Shown: in pieces, positions 26,828 through 36,285 of the stretch | Layout of the letters: every line of letters starts with the position of its first letter | Numbering within the stretch: the stretch's first letter is position 1 | From: Micrococcales bacterium 31B | Lineage (GTDB): Bacteria; Actinomycetota; Actinomycetes; Actinomycetales; Dermabacteraceae | DNA: 64,000 bases | Assembly: GCA_022803075.1 (NCBI GenBank) | Contig: JAFFTF010000005.1 | Span: forward strand, 103,199-167,198 | Direction of reading: 5' to 3' | Position numbers and translations under genes: made by a program | The notes under the pieces: model-generated | The model's database searches: none | Seen by the model: only the letters and a program-made list of their open reading frames with translations | Told to the model about the DNA's origin: nothing

Positions 26828-28012
26828 CTAACCCGCCGCGCCGACCTCGGCCCGCGCGGCCACGAACGCCGCCACGCACGCGTCCACCTCCGCCTCGCTG
26901 TGCGCGGCCGAGAGCTGCACACGAATTCGCGCGGCGTCACGCGGCACCACGGGAAAACTAAAGGCAGTCACGAACACGCCGCGCCCGAGCATCGCATCCG
27001 CGATGCGAACCGCGAGAGCGGCCTCGCCGAACAGCACCGGCACGATCGCGTGCTCACCCGGAGCAAGGGTGAACCCGGCGTCCGCCATGCCCGCGCGAAA
27101 GCGGGCCGCGTTCGCAAACAACCGCTCACGCAGCTCGCCCGCATCGCGCGCGAGGCCAATCGCGACCCGCGTGGCCGCCACGATCGCCGGGGCGAGCGAA
27201 TTCGAAAACAGGTACGGGCGCGCATGCTGGCGCAGCAGCGCCACGATCTCGCCCCGCCCCGACACGTAGCCTCCCGACGCCCCGCCGAGCGCCTTGCCGA
27301 ACGTGCCCGTGTAGAGATCCACGCGGTCCGAGACGCCGAAGTGCTCGGGCGTGCCCGCCCCCGTGGCACCCATGAACCCCACGGCGTGCGAGTCGTCGAC
27401 CATCACCAGCGCCCCAAATTCGTCGGCGAGGTCGCAGATCTCGGGCAGGGGAGCGAGGTAGCCATCCATCGAGAACACGCCATCGGTGACGATGAGGCGG
27501 CGCCGCGCGTCGCGAGCGCTCTCGAGCTGAGCGCGCAGGTCGGCCATGTCGGCATTGGCGTAGCGCAGCCGGCGCGCCTTCGAGAGGCGGATCCCGTCAA
27601 TGATCGACGCGTGGTTCAGGGCGTCCGAAATCACGGCGTCCTCGGGCCCCAGCAGCGTCTCGAACACGCCCCCGTTCGCGTCGAAACAACTCGAAAACAA
27701 AATGGTGTCGTCCGTGCCGAGCCACGCGCTGACCTCGCGCTCCAGGTAGAGGTGCGCGTCCTGGGTGCCGCAAATGAACCGCACCGAGGCCAGGCCGAAG
27801 CCGCGCTCCGTGAGCGCGCGCGTGGCCGCGTCGATGAGGCGCGGATCGTCCGCGAGGCCCAGGTAGTTGTTCGCGCAGAAGTTCAGCACGCGCGTCTCGC
27901 CCGCGGCGATCGCGGCCCCCTGCGGTGAGGCGATGGCGCGCTCGCTCTTGAAGAGGCCAGCCTCGCGCAGGGCGGCGAGGTCGGCGGCGAGGTCGGCGGC
28001 AAAGGTGAACAT
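26828..28012 (-). CDS. kbl: Glycine C-acetyltransferase (2-amino-3-ketobutyrate CoA ligase)
   Basis: Splits 2-amino-3-ketobutyrate with CoA into glycine and acetyl-CoA, the second step of threonine breakdown. The PLP-dependent alpha-oxoamine synthase fold shows [14 protein letters not shown], the [18 protein letters not shown] segment with the PLP Asp and His, and the [18 protein letters not shown]ys motif. The 394-residue length is normal. ATG 28012 has AGGAG upstream (CTAGGAGCCCAG), while earlier in-frame starts have none. It follows tdh with a 94-base gap on the same strand. Confidence 0.95.
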   Translation of the reverse strand: MFTFAADLAADLAALREAGLFKSERAIASPQGAAIAAGETRVLNFCANNYLGLADDPRLIDAATRALTERGFGLASVRFICGTQDAHLYLEREVSAWLGTDDTILFSSCFDANGGVFETLLGPEDAVISDALNHASIIDGIRLSKARRLRYANADMADLRAQLESARDARRRLIVTDGVFSMDGYLAPLPEICDLADEFGALVMVDDSHAVGFMGATGAGTPEHFGVSDRVDLYTGTFGKALGGASGGYVSGRGEIVALLRQHARPYLFSNSLAPAIVAATRVAIGLARDAGELRERLFANAARFRAGMADAGFTLAPGEHAIVPVLFGEAALAVRIADAMLGRGVFVTAFSFPVVPRDAARIRVQLSAAHSEAEVDACVAAFVAARAEVGAAG

Positions 28013-28106
28013 CTGGGCTCCTAGGGGGGGACGCGCGGGTGGGCGGTTTCGGGTCGGGTGCGGTGGGCAGCGTGCAGGGGGTAGGCGTGAGGCGGTGCTC
28101 GGGGGG

Positions 28107-29222
28107 CTAGAGGTCGCGCCAGTCGAGCACGACCTTGCCTCCGCTCGCGCTCGCGGCCGCCTCAAAACCGCGGCTCCACTCGCGCGCGGGGATCACATCG
28201 GTGATGACCGATTCGATGCGGCGATGCGCCTCCCGGTCGGATTCGAGCAGGGCCGACATGGCGTACCAGGTCTCAAACATCTGCCGACCGTAGATGCCTT
28301 GCAGCGTGAGCATGTGCGTCACGACGCGGCCGAAGTCGACCCCGATGTCGCCGTGCGGCAGGCCCAGCAGCGCGATGCGTCCGCCGTGATTCATATTGTC
28401 GATCATCTCGGGCAGCGCGCTCGGGTGGCCCGACATTTCGAGCCCGACGTCGAAGCCCTCGCGCATGCCGAGCCGCACCTGTACGTCGCGCAGCCGCTCG
28501 GTGGCGACGTTCACGGCGAGGTCGACTCCCATCGACTCGGCGAGCTTCAGGCGGGGGGCGCTCACGTCGGTGATCACGATGTGGCGGGCGCCTGCGTGGC
28601 GCGCGACGGCCGCCGCCATGAGGCCGATCGGGCCCGCGCCGGTGATCAGCACATCCTCGCTGACCAGGGGGAACGCGAGCGCCGTGTGGACGGCATTGCC
28701 GAGCGGGTCGAACACGGCGCCGAGTTCGGGGGAGACCTGGTAGGGCTCCGGCCCCGCGCCCGCACCCGCGGCACCCGCACCCGCCGCGAGCGGCACCCCC
28801 TTGCGGCGGCACGCCCGGTGCACCCACACGTTGGACTCGGGCATGACCACAAACTCGGCGAAGGCCCCGTCGCGCTGCACGCCGACGCTGCTGGTTTGGA
28901 TGCAGAGATGTCGCCTACCCGCGCGGCAGTTGCGGCACAGTCCGCACACGATGTGGCCCTCGCCCGAGACGCGGTCGCCCACGGCGACGGTGGTGACGGC
29001 CGCCCCGACCTCGACGACCTCCCCGTAGAACTCGTGGCCGGGGATCAAGGGGGCCGACAGGTTGCGAGCCGCCCACGCGTCCCACTGCAAAATATGCAGG
29101 TCGGTGCCGCAAATGCCCGTGGTGTGAACGCGAATCTTGACCTCGCCGGGCCCCGGCGTGGGTTCGGGCCGGTCGGTGAGTTCGAGGCCGGCGCCGGCGG
29201 CGGCCTTGTAGAGGGCTTTCAT
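28107..29222 (-). CDS. tdh: L-threonine 3-dehydrogenase
   Basis: Oxidises threonine to 2-amino-3-ketobutyrate with NAD, feeding kbl. A zinc alcohol-dehydrogenase fold with [15 protein letters not shown] and [13 protein letters not shown] at the catalytic site, a four-Cys structural zinc loop (C-G-L-C-R-N-C, then C) and a [13 protein letters not shown]ossmann motif. A Gly/Ala-rich insertion near residue 160 (an A-G-A-G-A-type run) is unusual. ATG 29222 gives 371 residues and the standard MKALYK start. A LysR gene is divergent. Confidence 0.93.
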   Translation of the reverse strand: MKALYKAAAGAGLELTDRPEPTPGPGEVKIRVHTTGICGTDLHILQWDAWAARNLSAPLIPGHEFYGEVVEVGAAVTTVAVGDRVSGEGHIVCGLCRNCRAGRRHLCIQTSSVGVQRDGAFAEFVVMPESNVWVHRACRRKGVPLAAGAGAAGAGAGPEPYQVSPELGAVFDPLGNAVHTALAFPLVSEDVLITGAGPIGLMAAAVARHAGARHIVITDVSAPRLKLAESMGVDLAVNVATERLRDVQVRLGMREGFDVGLEMSGHPSALPEMIDNMNHGGRIALLGLPHGDIGVDFGRVVTHMLTLQGIYGRQMFETWYAMSALLESDREAHRRIESVITDVIPAREWSRGFEAAASASGGKVVLDWRDL

Positions 29223-29306
29223 GAGTTCATTCAATCCCACGCCACTATGAAGAAAAAGGGGCAGTATCTTCACATACGTTGAAGTCATACTTCATGAAGG
29301 GTTCGC
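29223..29306. promoter_or_regulatory. Divergent tdh/LysR promoter region with repeated GAAG motifs
   Basis: The 84-base gap holds TATGAAG (29246-29252), CTTCACATA (29268-29276) and the palindrome CTTCATGAAG (29290-29299). This arrangement of inverted and repeated half-sites suits a LysR regulator acting on both genes. Confidence 0.5.
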
Positions 29307-30236
29307 ATGGAAGTCCATCAACTGCGCGTCTTGCGCGAGGTCGCTGACCGCGGCTCCGTCACCGCCGCGGCCGCCGCGCTCTACATCTCACCCTCGGCCG
29401 TCTCGCAACACCTCGCCGCCCTCCAAAAGACGGTCAGCCTGCCCCTCACCGAACGCCGCGGGCGACAGCTCGCCCTCACCGACGCGGGCAAGATTCTCGC
29501 CGAATCCACCGGCGCCGTGCTCGCCGCCCTCGACGCTGCCCGCGCCAGCATCGACGACTACCAGCGCGGTACCGCGCAGCGCGTAACCCTCAGCGCGTTT
29601 CACAGCGCCGCCCAGACCCTCCTCGGTCCGCTCCTCGCCCACCTCTCCGCGCGCCTCGGCGACGCGGCCCCCCACGTCCACTGCTTCGACGAGGACGTGC
29701 CCCAAGACCACTTCGCCGCCCTCACGGCCGAATACGATCTCGTGCTCGCCCACCGCATGACCCACACCGCGCCGTGGCCCACGGGCCGAGTCAGCGCGAT
29801 TCGGCTGCTCACCGAGCCCTTCGACGTCGTGCTCGCCACCACCCACCCTGCGGCCGGACGCCCCGTTGGCCCGCGCGAGCTGGTCGGCCTGCGTTGGGTG
29901 GTCTCCCGCCAGGGCTACTCGCCCGACGACACCCTGGCCGCCCTTTATTCGGGCACGGAGTCGAGCCCCGAAGTGGTACACCGCATCAACGACTACGCGA
30001 CCGCCGCCCAGATCGTCGCCGCGAGCGATCTCGCGGCCCTCGTGCCCCGGCACACCGCGGGCATTCGCCACCTCGGCGGCATCACGCAGGTGCCCCTGCG
30101 CGGTGCCCGCGTGGCCCGCAGCATCGACCTGCTGGCGCGCCCTGACCTGCTGCAACGCCGCGCCGTGGCCGAGGTCGTCGAATCGCTGCGCGCCGTTGCC
30201 GCAAACACTTTGACGCTCGCCCCCGCGCGGGCCTAG
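29307..30236 (+). CDS. LysR-family transcriptional regulator
   Basis: 309 residues. The winged helix-turn-helix (residues 1-60) reads LRVLREVADRGSVTAAAAALYISPSAVSQHLAALQK, followed by the linker helix and a periplasmic-binding-like effector domain from about 90 to 290. GAAGG before the ATG supports the start. It is divergent from tdh, and so likely controls threonine breakdown. The following MFS gene is on the same strand 32 bases away and may share the transcript. Confidence 0.9.
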   Translation: MEVHQLRVLREVADRGSVTAAAAALYISPSAVSQHLAALQKTVSLPLTERRGRQLALTDAGKILAESTGAVLAALDAARASIDDYQRGTAQRVTLSAFHSAAQTLLGPLLAHLSARLGDAAPHVHCFDEDVPQDHFAALTAEYDLVLAHRMTHTAPWPTGRVSAIRLLTEPFDVVLATTHPAAGRPVGPRELVGLRWVVSRQGYSPDDTLAALYSGTESSPEVVHRINDYATAAQIVAASDLAALVPRHTAGIRHLGGITQVPLRGARVARSIDLLARPDLLQRRAVAEVVESLRAVAANTLTLAPARA

Positions 30237-30268
30237 GGTACGAGCAGATAACGAACGAAAGGCCTCTC

Positions 30269-31567
30269 GTGTCGCAAGCAGCCCAACCCCTCAATCGGCG
30301 CATCCACCCCGCGTGGTGGGTCGCCGCCGTCGCCTTCGTGGCGCTCCTGTGCGCCGCCGGCTTCCGCGCCGCGCCGGGGGCGCTCATGCTGCCGCTCCAC
30401 GAGGAGTTCGGCTGGTCGATGACCACGATGTCGCTCGCCGTATCAGTAAACCTCGTGCTTTACGGCCTCACCGCCCCCTTCGCCGCCGCGCTCATGGACC
30501 GCTTTGGCATCCGCCGCATTACGGCCATCGCGTTGATTCTCGTCGCCCTCGGCTCCGGCGGCACGGTGCTCATGCGCGACACCTGGATGCTGGTGTTCTG
30601 CTGGGGCATCCTGATCGGTCTCGGCACGGGCTCGATGGCGCTCGTCTTCGCCGCCACCATTGCGGGCCGCTGGTTCGTGGCGCGCCGCGGCCTTGTCATG
30701 GGAATCCTGACGGCGGGCAGCGCCACGGGCCAACTGGTGTTCCTGCCCGTGGTGGCCGCCCTGGCAGGAGGGGCCGGATGGCGTCCGGCCTCGCTCATTA
30801 TTGCCGCCGCCGCCCTCGCTGCCGTGCCCCTCGTCTGGTTCGTGATTCGTGACCACCCGCAGCAGCGCGGCGTCACCCCCTACGGCGCGCCCCCCGGCAC
30901 GAGCCTCGACGTGCCCCGGCCCCAGAGCGGAGGCGTGACGCGCGCCCTCGAAGCGCTCGCGTACGCCGTGCGGCGCCCCAGCTTCTGGGCTCTCGCCCTC
31001 GCGTTCGCGATCTGCGGCGCCACCACCAACGGTCTCGTGGGCATTCACTTCATTCCCTCAGCGCACGATCACGGAATGCCCGAAACCACCGCCGCCGGTC
31101 TGCTCGCGGTGGTGGGAGTGTTCGACATCGTGGGCACCGTGCTTTCGGGCTGGCTCACCGACAAGATCGACCCTCGACTGCTGCTCGTCGCGTACTACGG
31201 TTTTCGCGGCGTGGGCCTGCTCGTGCTGCCGTGGCTGCTCTCGGATTCGGTGCACCCCAGCATGGTGATCTTCATTGTGGTCTACGGCCTCGACTGGGTC
31301 GCGACCGTGCCGCCCACCGTGGCCCTGTGCCGCCGCATCTTCGGCGACCGCGGCACCATCGTGTTCGGCTGGGTGTTCGCCTCGCACCAACTCGGCGCCG
31401 CCGCGGCGGCGTTCGCGGCCGGCTTCGTGCGCGACGAGACGGGCAGCTACACCTACGCATGGATCGGCGGCGCAGCCCTGTGCGCCGTGGGTGCCTTCGT
31501 TTCGTGCATTCCACGGCGCATGATGGAGCAGGACGCCCGCGAGATACGGGTACCTGTCACCACCTGA
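30269..31567 (+). CDS. MFS transporter
   Basis: 432 residues with 12 predicted membrane helices. The first half has a conserved cytoplasmic loop DRFGIRRIT between helices 2 and 3, and the second half a matching SGWLTDKIDPR loop. The style (APGALMLPLHEEFGWSMTTMS) resembles the monocarboxylate/oxalate-formate group of MFS proteins. GTG start with GAAAGG six bases before it. The substrate is unknown. Confidence 0.85.
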   Translation: MSQAAQPLNRRIHPAWWVAAVAFVALLCAAGFRAAPGALMLPLHEEFGWSMTTMSLAVSVNLVLYGLTAPFAAALMDRFGIRRITAIALILVALGSGGTVLMRDTWMLVFCWGILIGLGTGSMALVFAATIAGRWFVARRGLVMGILTAGSATGQLVFLPVVAALAGGAGWRPASLIIAAAALAAVPLVWFVIRDHPQQRGVTPYGAPPGTSLDVPRPQSGGVTRALEALAYAVRRPSFWALALAFAICGATTNGLVGIHFIPSAHDHGMPETTAAGLLAVVGVFDIVGTVLSGWLTDKIDPRLLLVAYYGFRGVGLLVLPWLLSDSVHPSMVIFIVVYGLDWVATVPPTVALCRRIFGDRGTIVFGWVFASHQLGAAAAAFAAGFVRDETGSYTYAWIGGAALCAVGAFVSCIPRRMMEQDAREIRVPVTT

Positions 31568-31619
31568 AACGCATGGTGGCTGGGTGCGAGGTGGGGTGAT
31601 TCCGCGTAAGGTTGCAGGC

Positions 31620-32207
31620 ATGAGCCAGAACTCTTCCCACGATCCACAGTCGGGCGCGGTCGACTCGTCCACCTCGCAGACGCCTCAGTATGGCCAGCCG
31701 CAGTACGGTCAGCCGCAGTGGGGCCAACCCGGGCTGACGCAGCCGGACCCGGCGCAACCCCACCTGACGCAACCGTACGACGTCAAGCAGCCCGAGTACG
31801 CTGCGCAGCCCGAGTACGCCGGCTCTCCGCAGTGGCCCGCCTACCAACCCGCCCCGAACCAGATGGCATACGGCCAACCGGCCGCGAGCGGCCCGAACGT
31901 GCTCGGCATCGTCGCCGTGGTGCTCGCTGTGATCATTGCCCCCATCGGCCTGATTCTTGGCATCGTTTCGTGGGCGACCGCGCGCAAGAGCGGACGCTCC
32001 CGCACCCTCGGCATCGTGGCAACCTGCGTCGGCGCCGTGATCTGCATCGGCGTCATCGTCGCCTCAATTGCGTTCTTCATGACGGTGGGCAGGGACGCGA
32101 TCAGCGCGGTCGAGCAGTGTCAGCAGCAGGGCAACACGGGCACGGTCGTGTTCATGGGCCAAGAAATGCAGTGCACGCAGGTCAACAGCGAGCTCGAAAA
32201 CAACTAA
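31620..32207 (+). CDS. Membrane protein with Gln/Pro/Tyr-rich N-terminus (DUF4190-like)
   Basis: 195 residues. The first 95 are disordered, with repeated Q-P-Q-Y-G-Q-P, L-T-Q-P and Q-P-E-Y-A units. Then come two hydrophobic hairpin helices (VLGIVAVVLAVIIAPIGLILG and GIVATCVGAVICIGVIVASI) separated by a basic loop, as in DUF4190 proteins. A short extracellular tail with two Cys follows. The function is unknown. The start at 31620 avoids an unsupported longer reading. Confidence 0.75.
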   Translation: MSQNSSHDPQSGAVDSSTSQTPQYGQPQYGQPQWGQPGLTQPDPAQPHLTQPYDVKQPEYAAQPEYAGSPQWPAYQPAPNQMAYGQPAASGPNVLGIVAVVLAVIIAPIGLILGIVSWATARKSGRSRTLGIVATCVGAVICIGVIVASIAFFMTVGRDAISAVEQCQQQGNTGTVVFMGQEMQCTQVNSELENN

Positions 32208-32234
32208 GGCTGTAGCCCGCGCGGTTCAAGCGAG

Positions 32235-32266
32235 AGCGGCCCGACACCTTATGGTGTGGGGCCGCT
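32235..32266 (+). terminator. Terminator hairpin whose right arm is tandemly repeated
   Basis: AGCGGCCCGACACC pairs with GGTGTGGGGCCGCT over a TTAT loop. The right arm recurs three more times downstream. Confidence 0.7.
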
Positions 32267-32336
32267 TTATGGTGTCGGGCCGCTTTATGGTGTCGGGCCG
32301 CTTTATGGTGTGGGGCCGCTTTATGATGTCGCGGCG
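32249..32336. repeat. 18-bp tandem repeat derived from a terminator arm
   Basis: The unit TTAT + GGTGT(C/G)GGGCCGCT is present four times (32249-32320), plus a degenerate fifth. Each later copy can pair with the single left arm at 32235. Confidence 0.9.
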
Positions 32337-32339
32337 CAA

Positions 32340-33392
32340 TTACCGCTTCAGCTTCGGCAGCACGCTGCGCGAGAACTCGTCGATCCACTCGCGCTGATTG
32401 CGGCCCACATTGTGCAGGTAGATCTTGTCGAAGCCCAGGTCAACATACTTCTGCAGGGCCGCGCGGTGTACGTCGGGGTCGCTCGAGATCACCATGCGAC
32501 CCTCGAAATCCTCGGGGCGCACGAGCTTCGCCATCTGCTCGAACTCGAACGGCGACCGAATGTCACCCTTGGGGAACTTCATGCCCCCGTTCGGCCACTC
32601 CGTCATGGCGTTCGCGAGCGCCTCTTCGTCGGTCGGGGCCCACGACAGGTGCACCTGTAGCACTCGCGGCATGGTGGCGGGGTCTTTGCCCGCGTCGCGC
32701 GCGCCCTCGTCGAACTTGGAGAACAGCCCCTCAATCTTGGCGAGGGGAGCGCCCACCGTGATGATGCCATCGCAGTGGCGGCCCGTGCGCTTCGCGGTCA
32801 CGGGCCCCGCCGTCGCCACGAGAATCTGGGGCGCCACCTCGGGCATGGTCCACAGTCGCGTCGACTCGAGCTTGAAGAACTGACCGGCATGCTTCACGTC
32901 GCGGCCCGCGAGCGAACCCGAGAACAACTTCTTGATGATGTCTATGGCCTCGAACATGCGATTGATGCGTTCGGGCGCCTCGGGCCAATAGCCCCCGATG
33001 ATGTGCTCATTCAGCGCCTCGCCCGAGCCGAGGCCCAGGTAGTGGCGGCCCGGGTACATGGCCTCCAGCGTCGCCGACGCCTGTGCGACCATCGCGGGAT
33101 GCCACCGAAATGTCGGTGCCGTAACCCCCGGGCCGATGTCGCCGCGCGTGCGCTCGCCCAGCGCCGTCAGCACGTTCCACACGAACGCCGACTGGCCCTG
33201 CTGGGGCACCCACGGCTGGTAGTGGTCGGCCGCCATGACGCCGTCGAAGCCCTTCGACTCGGCATACGCCGACAGCTCGACCGCCTCGAGGGGCGCGAAC
33301 TGTTCGAGCATGGCGGCGTAGCCGACGCTGAACTCGCCCGCCCTGATGGCATTGTTGTTGGGACGTACCTCGGCCGCCTTGGCAGTGGTCAT
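32340..33392 (-). CDS. LLM-class F420-dependent oxidoreductase
   Basis: 350 residues of the bacterial luciferase-like fold, close to F420-dependent glucose-6-phosphate dehydrogenase relatives: SVGYAAMLEQFAPLEAVELSAYAE, the VMAADHYQPW segment with the active-site His, and GRHYLGLGSGEALNEH for cofactor binding. The substrate is not predictable from sequence. It implies that the organism makes or obtains F420. AAGGAG precedes the ATG by four bases. Confidence 0.88.
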   Translation of the reverse strand: MTTAKAAEVRPNNNAIRAGEFSVGYAAMLEQFAPLEAVELSAYAESKGFDGVMAADHYQPWVPQQGQSAFVWNVLTALGERTRGDIGPGVTAPTFRWHPAMVAQASATLEAMYPGRHYLGLGSGEALNEHIIGGYWPEAPERINRMFEAIDIIKKLFSGSLAGRDVKHAGQFFKLESTRLWTMPEVAPQILVATAGPVTAKRTGRHCDGIITVGAPLAKIEGLFSKFDEGARDAGKDPATMPRVLQVHLSWAPTDEEALANAMTEWPNGGMKFPKGDIRSPFEFEQMAKLVRPEDFEGRMVISSDPDVHRAALQKYVDLGFDKIYLHNVGRNQREWIDEFSRSVLPKLKR

Positions 33393-33504
33393 GAGACTCC
33401 TTCGTGGTCGCTGCGGTAAATCGATAGTAGGCGCAGCGACGCTGGTGGCGGGCGCGATTACGCGCGCTGCGGACGCCCGGCGTCACGACGCATCAGCCCA
33501 ACCT

Positions 33505-34203
33505 CTACAGCAGTTCGACGTGCTGCTCGGCCCACTCGAGCGCGGCGCGCGTGCGCTCGCGGGCCGCCACGAACTCGGGCGGCACCGGGTCTTCGCCCCA
33601 CCAGCGGGCCCACGCGGCGTCCGACGGATTCACGCACTCGGTGATCACGTCGTGTAGGGCCTCACCCCGATACCAACCCCCGTGGCGATGCAGGCCGACC
33701 TGCACGTAACCGACGCGCGCCACGGCCCGCGCGCTCGCCGTGTTTGCCGAGAAGTACACGCTGCGCAGCGCGTCGAAGCCGAGCACCGAGAACAGGTACC
33801 ACGTGCGGGCCCGGTGGCACGCGCTGGCGATGCCGCGACCCCAGAGGTCGGGGGCCACGATCATCGAGCCCGTGGTCGCCACGCGCGTGGCGCCGTTCGT
33901 GATGCTGAACGCGTCGGTGATGCCGACGAGCCGGGTGGGCTCGCCCGCACCACTCTGCGAGCCGTCGCCCAGCTCGCGCACGTGGATGCCCCACGCGATG
34001 CCATCGTGAGCGCTGCGCAGGTCATCGAAGTTCTTTTCGGCGTCTTCTGGCGTCCACCCCACGCCGAAGCGCGACACCGTATAGCGCGTGACGCTCATGC
34101 GGCTCATGCCGTCGACGAGCTGCGGCATCGCGTCGCGGCGCGGGGGAGCGAGCGTCACCGCGAACTCGGGGTGCACGACGCGCATTACAGGCCCAAACGT
34201 CAT
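33505..34203 (-). CDS. GNAT-family acetyltransferase (copy 1 of 3)
   Basis: 232 residues. An N-terminal MTFGPVMRVVHPEFAVTLAPPRR start leads to the acetyl-CoA part WGRGIASACHRARTWYLFSVLGFDALRSV, followed by SARAVARVGYVQVGL. GGGAGG stands four bases before the ATG. It is one of three tandem paralogues; copies 1 and 2 share both start and end motifs (ARWWGEDPVPPEFVAARERTR here). Substrate unknown; ribosomal-protein-type or antibiotic-modifying GNATs share this shape. Confidence 0.82.
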   Translation of the reverse strand: MTFGPVMRVVHPEFAVTLAPPRRDAMPQLVDGMSRMSVTRYTVSRFGVGWTPEDAEKNFDDLRSAHDGIAWGIHVRELGDGSQSGAGEPTRLVGITDAFSITNGATRVATTGSMIVAPDLWGRGIASACHRARTWYLFSVLGFDALRSVYFSANTASARAVARVGYVQVGLHRHGGWYRGEALHDVITECVNPSDAAWARWWGEDPVPPEFVAARERTRAALEWAEQHVELL

Positions 34204-34248
34204 GTCGCCTCCCGCCTCATACCCGCCCCAGCCTCACGACGGTCACCC

Positions 34249-34914
34249 TCACAGCAGGGTCACGTGCTGCTCGGCCCACTCGAGCGCGGCGCGCGTGCGC
34301 TCGCGGGCCGCGACGAACTCGGGCGGCACCGGGTCGTCGCCCCACCAGCGGGCCCACGCGGCGTCCGACGGATTCACGCACTCAACCAGGGCGAGGTGCT
34401 GAAACGCGCCGCGGTACCACTCGACATTGCGCTGCAACCCCACGCGCACGCTGCCGATGCCCGCGAGGGCGCGGCCGCTCGCCTCGTTGGAAAGCACGTG
34501 TTCGCTGCGCAGTGCGTCGAGACCCAGCACCGCGAACAGGTACCACGTGCGCGCGCGGTGGCAGGCCGTCGCGACGCCGCGGCCCCAGGTCGCCGGGTCG
34601 TACAGCATCGAGCCCGTGGTCCCGACGCGCATGGGACCGCGCGCCCGGTGCACGCATTCGGTCACCCCGGCCAGCGTCTCGCGCCCCGACCTGAGGTAGA
34701 TACCCCACGCCGTAACGTGCTCGGCCTTGCGCATTCGCTCGAAGAACTCGCCGCCATCCTCCGCGGTGTAGCCAAGACCCAGGCGCGTCGTGTACTGCGT
34801 GACGCTCGCGCGGCTCAGCCCCTCCACGATCTGCGGCATGTCGGCGTTGCGCAACGGCGCGAGCGTGATCTCAAACTCGGCGTGTGCGACCTGCATGAGC
34901 GGCCCGAACGTCAT
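34249..34914 (-). CDS. GNAT-family acetyltransferase (copy 2 of 3)
   Basis: 221 residues, paralogous to copy 1 over its whole length: the MTFGPLMQVAHAEFEITLAPLR start, then WGRGVATACHRARTWYLFAVLGLDALRS, and the same WARWWGDDPVPPEFVAARERT end. GGGAGG is present six bases before the ATG. The 45-base spacing to copy 1 and shared strand suggest a duplication-made operon. The mid-portion differs most, hinting at different substrates. Confidence 0.82.
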   Translation of the reverse strand: MTFGPLMQVAHAEFEITLAPLRNADMPQIVEGLSRASVTQYTTRLGLGYTAEDGGEFFERMRKAEHVTAWGIYLRSGRETLAGVTECVHRARGPMRVGTTGSMLYDPATWGRGVATACHRARTWYLFAVLGLDALRSEHVLSNEASGRALAGIGSVRVGLQRNVEWYRGAFQHLALVECVNPSDAAWARWWGDDPVPPEFVAARERTRAALEWAEQHVTLL

Positions 34915-34973
34915 GGCTTACCTCCCTAATGGCGTGGCTTGAGCCTACGGGGTGAGCCCCTCGCCGACCAGGT

Positions 34974-35007
34974 TTTTATTGCGGACGCCCTTTTATTGCG
35001 GACGCCC
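34974..35007. repeat. 17-bp tandem repeat at the end of the truncated GNAT copy
   Basis: TTTTATTGCGGACGCCC occurs twice, head to tail, without mismatch. The stop codon of the truncated GNAT copy lies in the first unit. Confidence 0.9.
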
Positions 35008-35450
35008 CGGTGGCCAGGTCGTCGCGACAGCTGACGTGGGCCGCGGCCCAGTCGAGCGCGGCGCGCGTGCGTTCGCGGGCCGCGACGAACTCCGCCGGCA
35101 CCGGGTCGCTGCCCCACCAGCGGGCCCACGGGGCGTCCGCGGGATTCACGCACTCCACGAGCATCTCGTGGGCGAACCGACCGTGCACGAGGTTGTCGTT
35201 TCGCTGCAGGCCCGTGGCGACGTAGCCGACCCGAGCGAGGGCACGACCGCTCGCCACATTCAGATGATGATGTCCGCTGCGCAGGGCATCGAGACCCAAC
35301 ACGGCGAACAGGTACCACGTGCGAGCGCGATGGCAGACCGTCGCCACCCCGTGGCCGCGCACGCGGGCGTCGAAGATGCCGGCCCACGTGGTGGCCGTGC
35401 GCATCGCCGCGTCGCGTATCGTCGCGGAGGTGGCGCCGACGAGGGCGCCG
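34976..35450 (-). pseudogene. Truncated GNAT acetyltransferase (copy 3 of 3)
   Basis: Only the C-terminal two thirds of the family is present. Similarity to copies 1 and 2 starts with ADGALVGATSATI immediately after the panB stop codon and runs through GHGVATVCHRARTWYLFAVLGLDALRSG to the shared WARWWGSDPVPAEFVAARERT end. About 80 N-terminal residues are missing and no start with a ribosome site is seen; ATG 35404 could give 142 residues. The acetyl-CoA loop survives but the N-terminal strands of the fold are lost, so it is probably inactive. Confidence 0.7.
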
Positions 35451-36281
35451 TCAGCTCGCGAACGTGTGCTCGGGGCCGGGGAACGCGCCCGAGCGAACCT
35501 CGGCGACGTATTCGGCGACGGCGCCCTGCAGTTCTTCGCCCGTCTCGCGGTACTGTTTCGCAAACCGCGGCGTGAACGAACCCGCCCCGCCGAAGCGCAC
35601 GAGATCGTGCCAGACCAGCACCTGGCCGTCCGTCACGTTGCCCGCTCCGATGCCGATCGTGGGCACGGTGAGCGCGGCCGTGACCGCCTCCGCGACGGGC
35701 GCGGGCACCATCTCCAGCACGATGGCGCAGGCGCCCGCGTCTTGGAGGGCCAGGGCGTCCGCGATCATCTCGTCGGCGGCACCCTCGCCGCGGCCCTGCA
35801 CGCGCTTTCCGCCCAGCGCGTGCTCGCTCTGCGGCGTGAAGCCCAGATGCCCGATCACGGGGATACCGGCGTCGACGATCAGCCGCACCGACGCGGCCAC
35901 GGGTCGCCCGCCCTCGAACTTCACGGCGTGCACCCCGGCCTCCTTCATGAGGCGCATGGCCGATTCGAGCGCCTGTTGCGGCCCCGCCTGATACGAACCG
36001 AAGGGCAGGTCGGCGACGACGAGCGGTCGGCGCGCGCCGCGCACGACCGCGCCCGCGAACATGATCATGTGGTCGAGCGTCACGAACACCGTCGTGTCGA
36101 AGCCGAGCACCGTGGTGCCCACGGAATCGCCGACCAGCAGCACGTCAACGCCCGCCGCATCGAAGACGCGGGCCGAGGGGGCGTCGTACGCCGTCAGCAT
36201 GGTGATCTTCTCGCCGCGCGCCTTGGCCTCGGTGAGGTGATGCACGCGCACGCGCTTGGCGTCGTTCAGGGTGGTGGACAT
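35451..36281 (-). CDS. panB: 3-methyl-2-oxobutanoate hydroxymethyltransferase
   Basis: First step of pantothenate synthesis: ketopantoate from 2-oxoisovalerate and methylene-tetrahydrofolate. The TIM barrel shows ITMLTAYDAPSARVFD, VLLVGDSVGTTVLG with the metal Asp, VADLPFGSYQ, EGGRPVAA and LEMVPAPVAEAVT with the catalytic Glu. The 276-residue length is normal. ATG 36281 starts four bases after the nadE stop, so the two cofactor genes share an operon. It uses the branched-chain keto acid that ilvE also handles. Confidence 0.95.
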   Translation of the reverse strand: MSTTLNDAKRVRVHHLTEAKARGEKITMLTAYDAPSARVFDAAGVDVLLVGDSVGTTVLGFDTTVFVTLDHMIMFAGAVVRGARRPLVVADLPFGSYQAGPQQALESAMRLMKEAGVHAVKFEGGRPVAASVRLIVDAGIPVIGHLGFTPQSEHALGGKRVQGRGEGAADEMIADALALQDAGACAIVLEMVPAPVAEAVTAALTVPTIGIGAGNVTDGQVLVWHDLVRFGGAGSFTPRFAKQYRETGEELQGAVAEYVAEVRSGAFPGPEHTFAS

Positions 36282-36285
36282 GACC

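Noticed and set aside
32249..32336. The 18-bp array as a CRISPR-like or attachment repeat
   Set aside because: The units are contiguous with no spacers and match a terminator arm; slippage is the simpler explanation.
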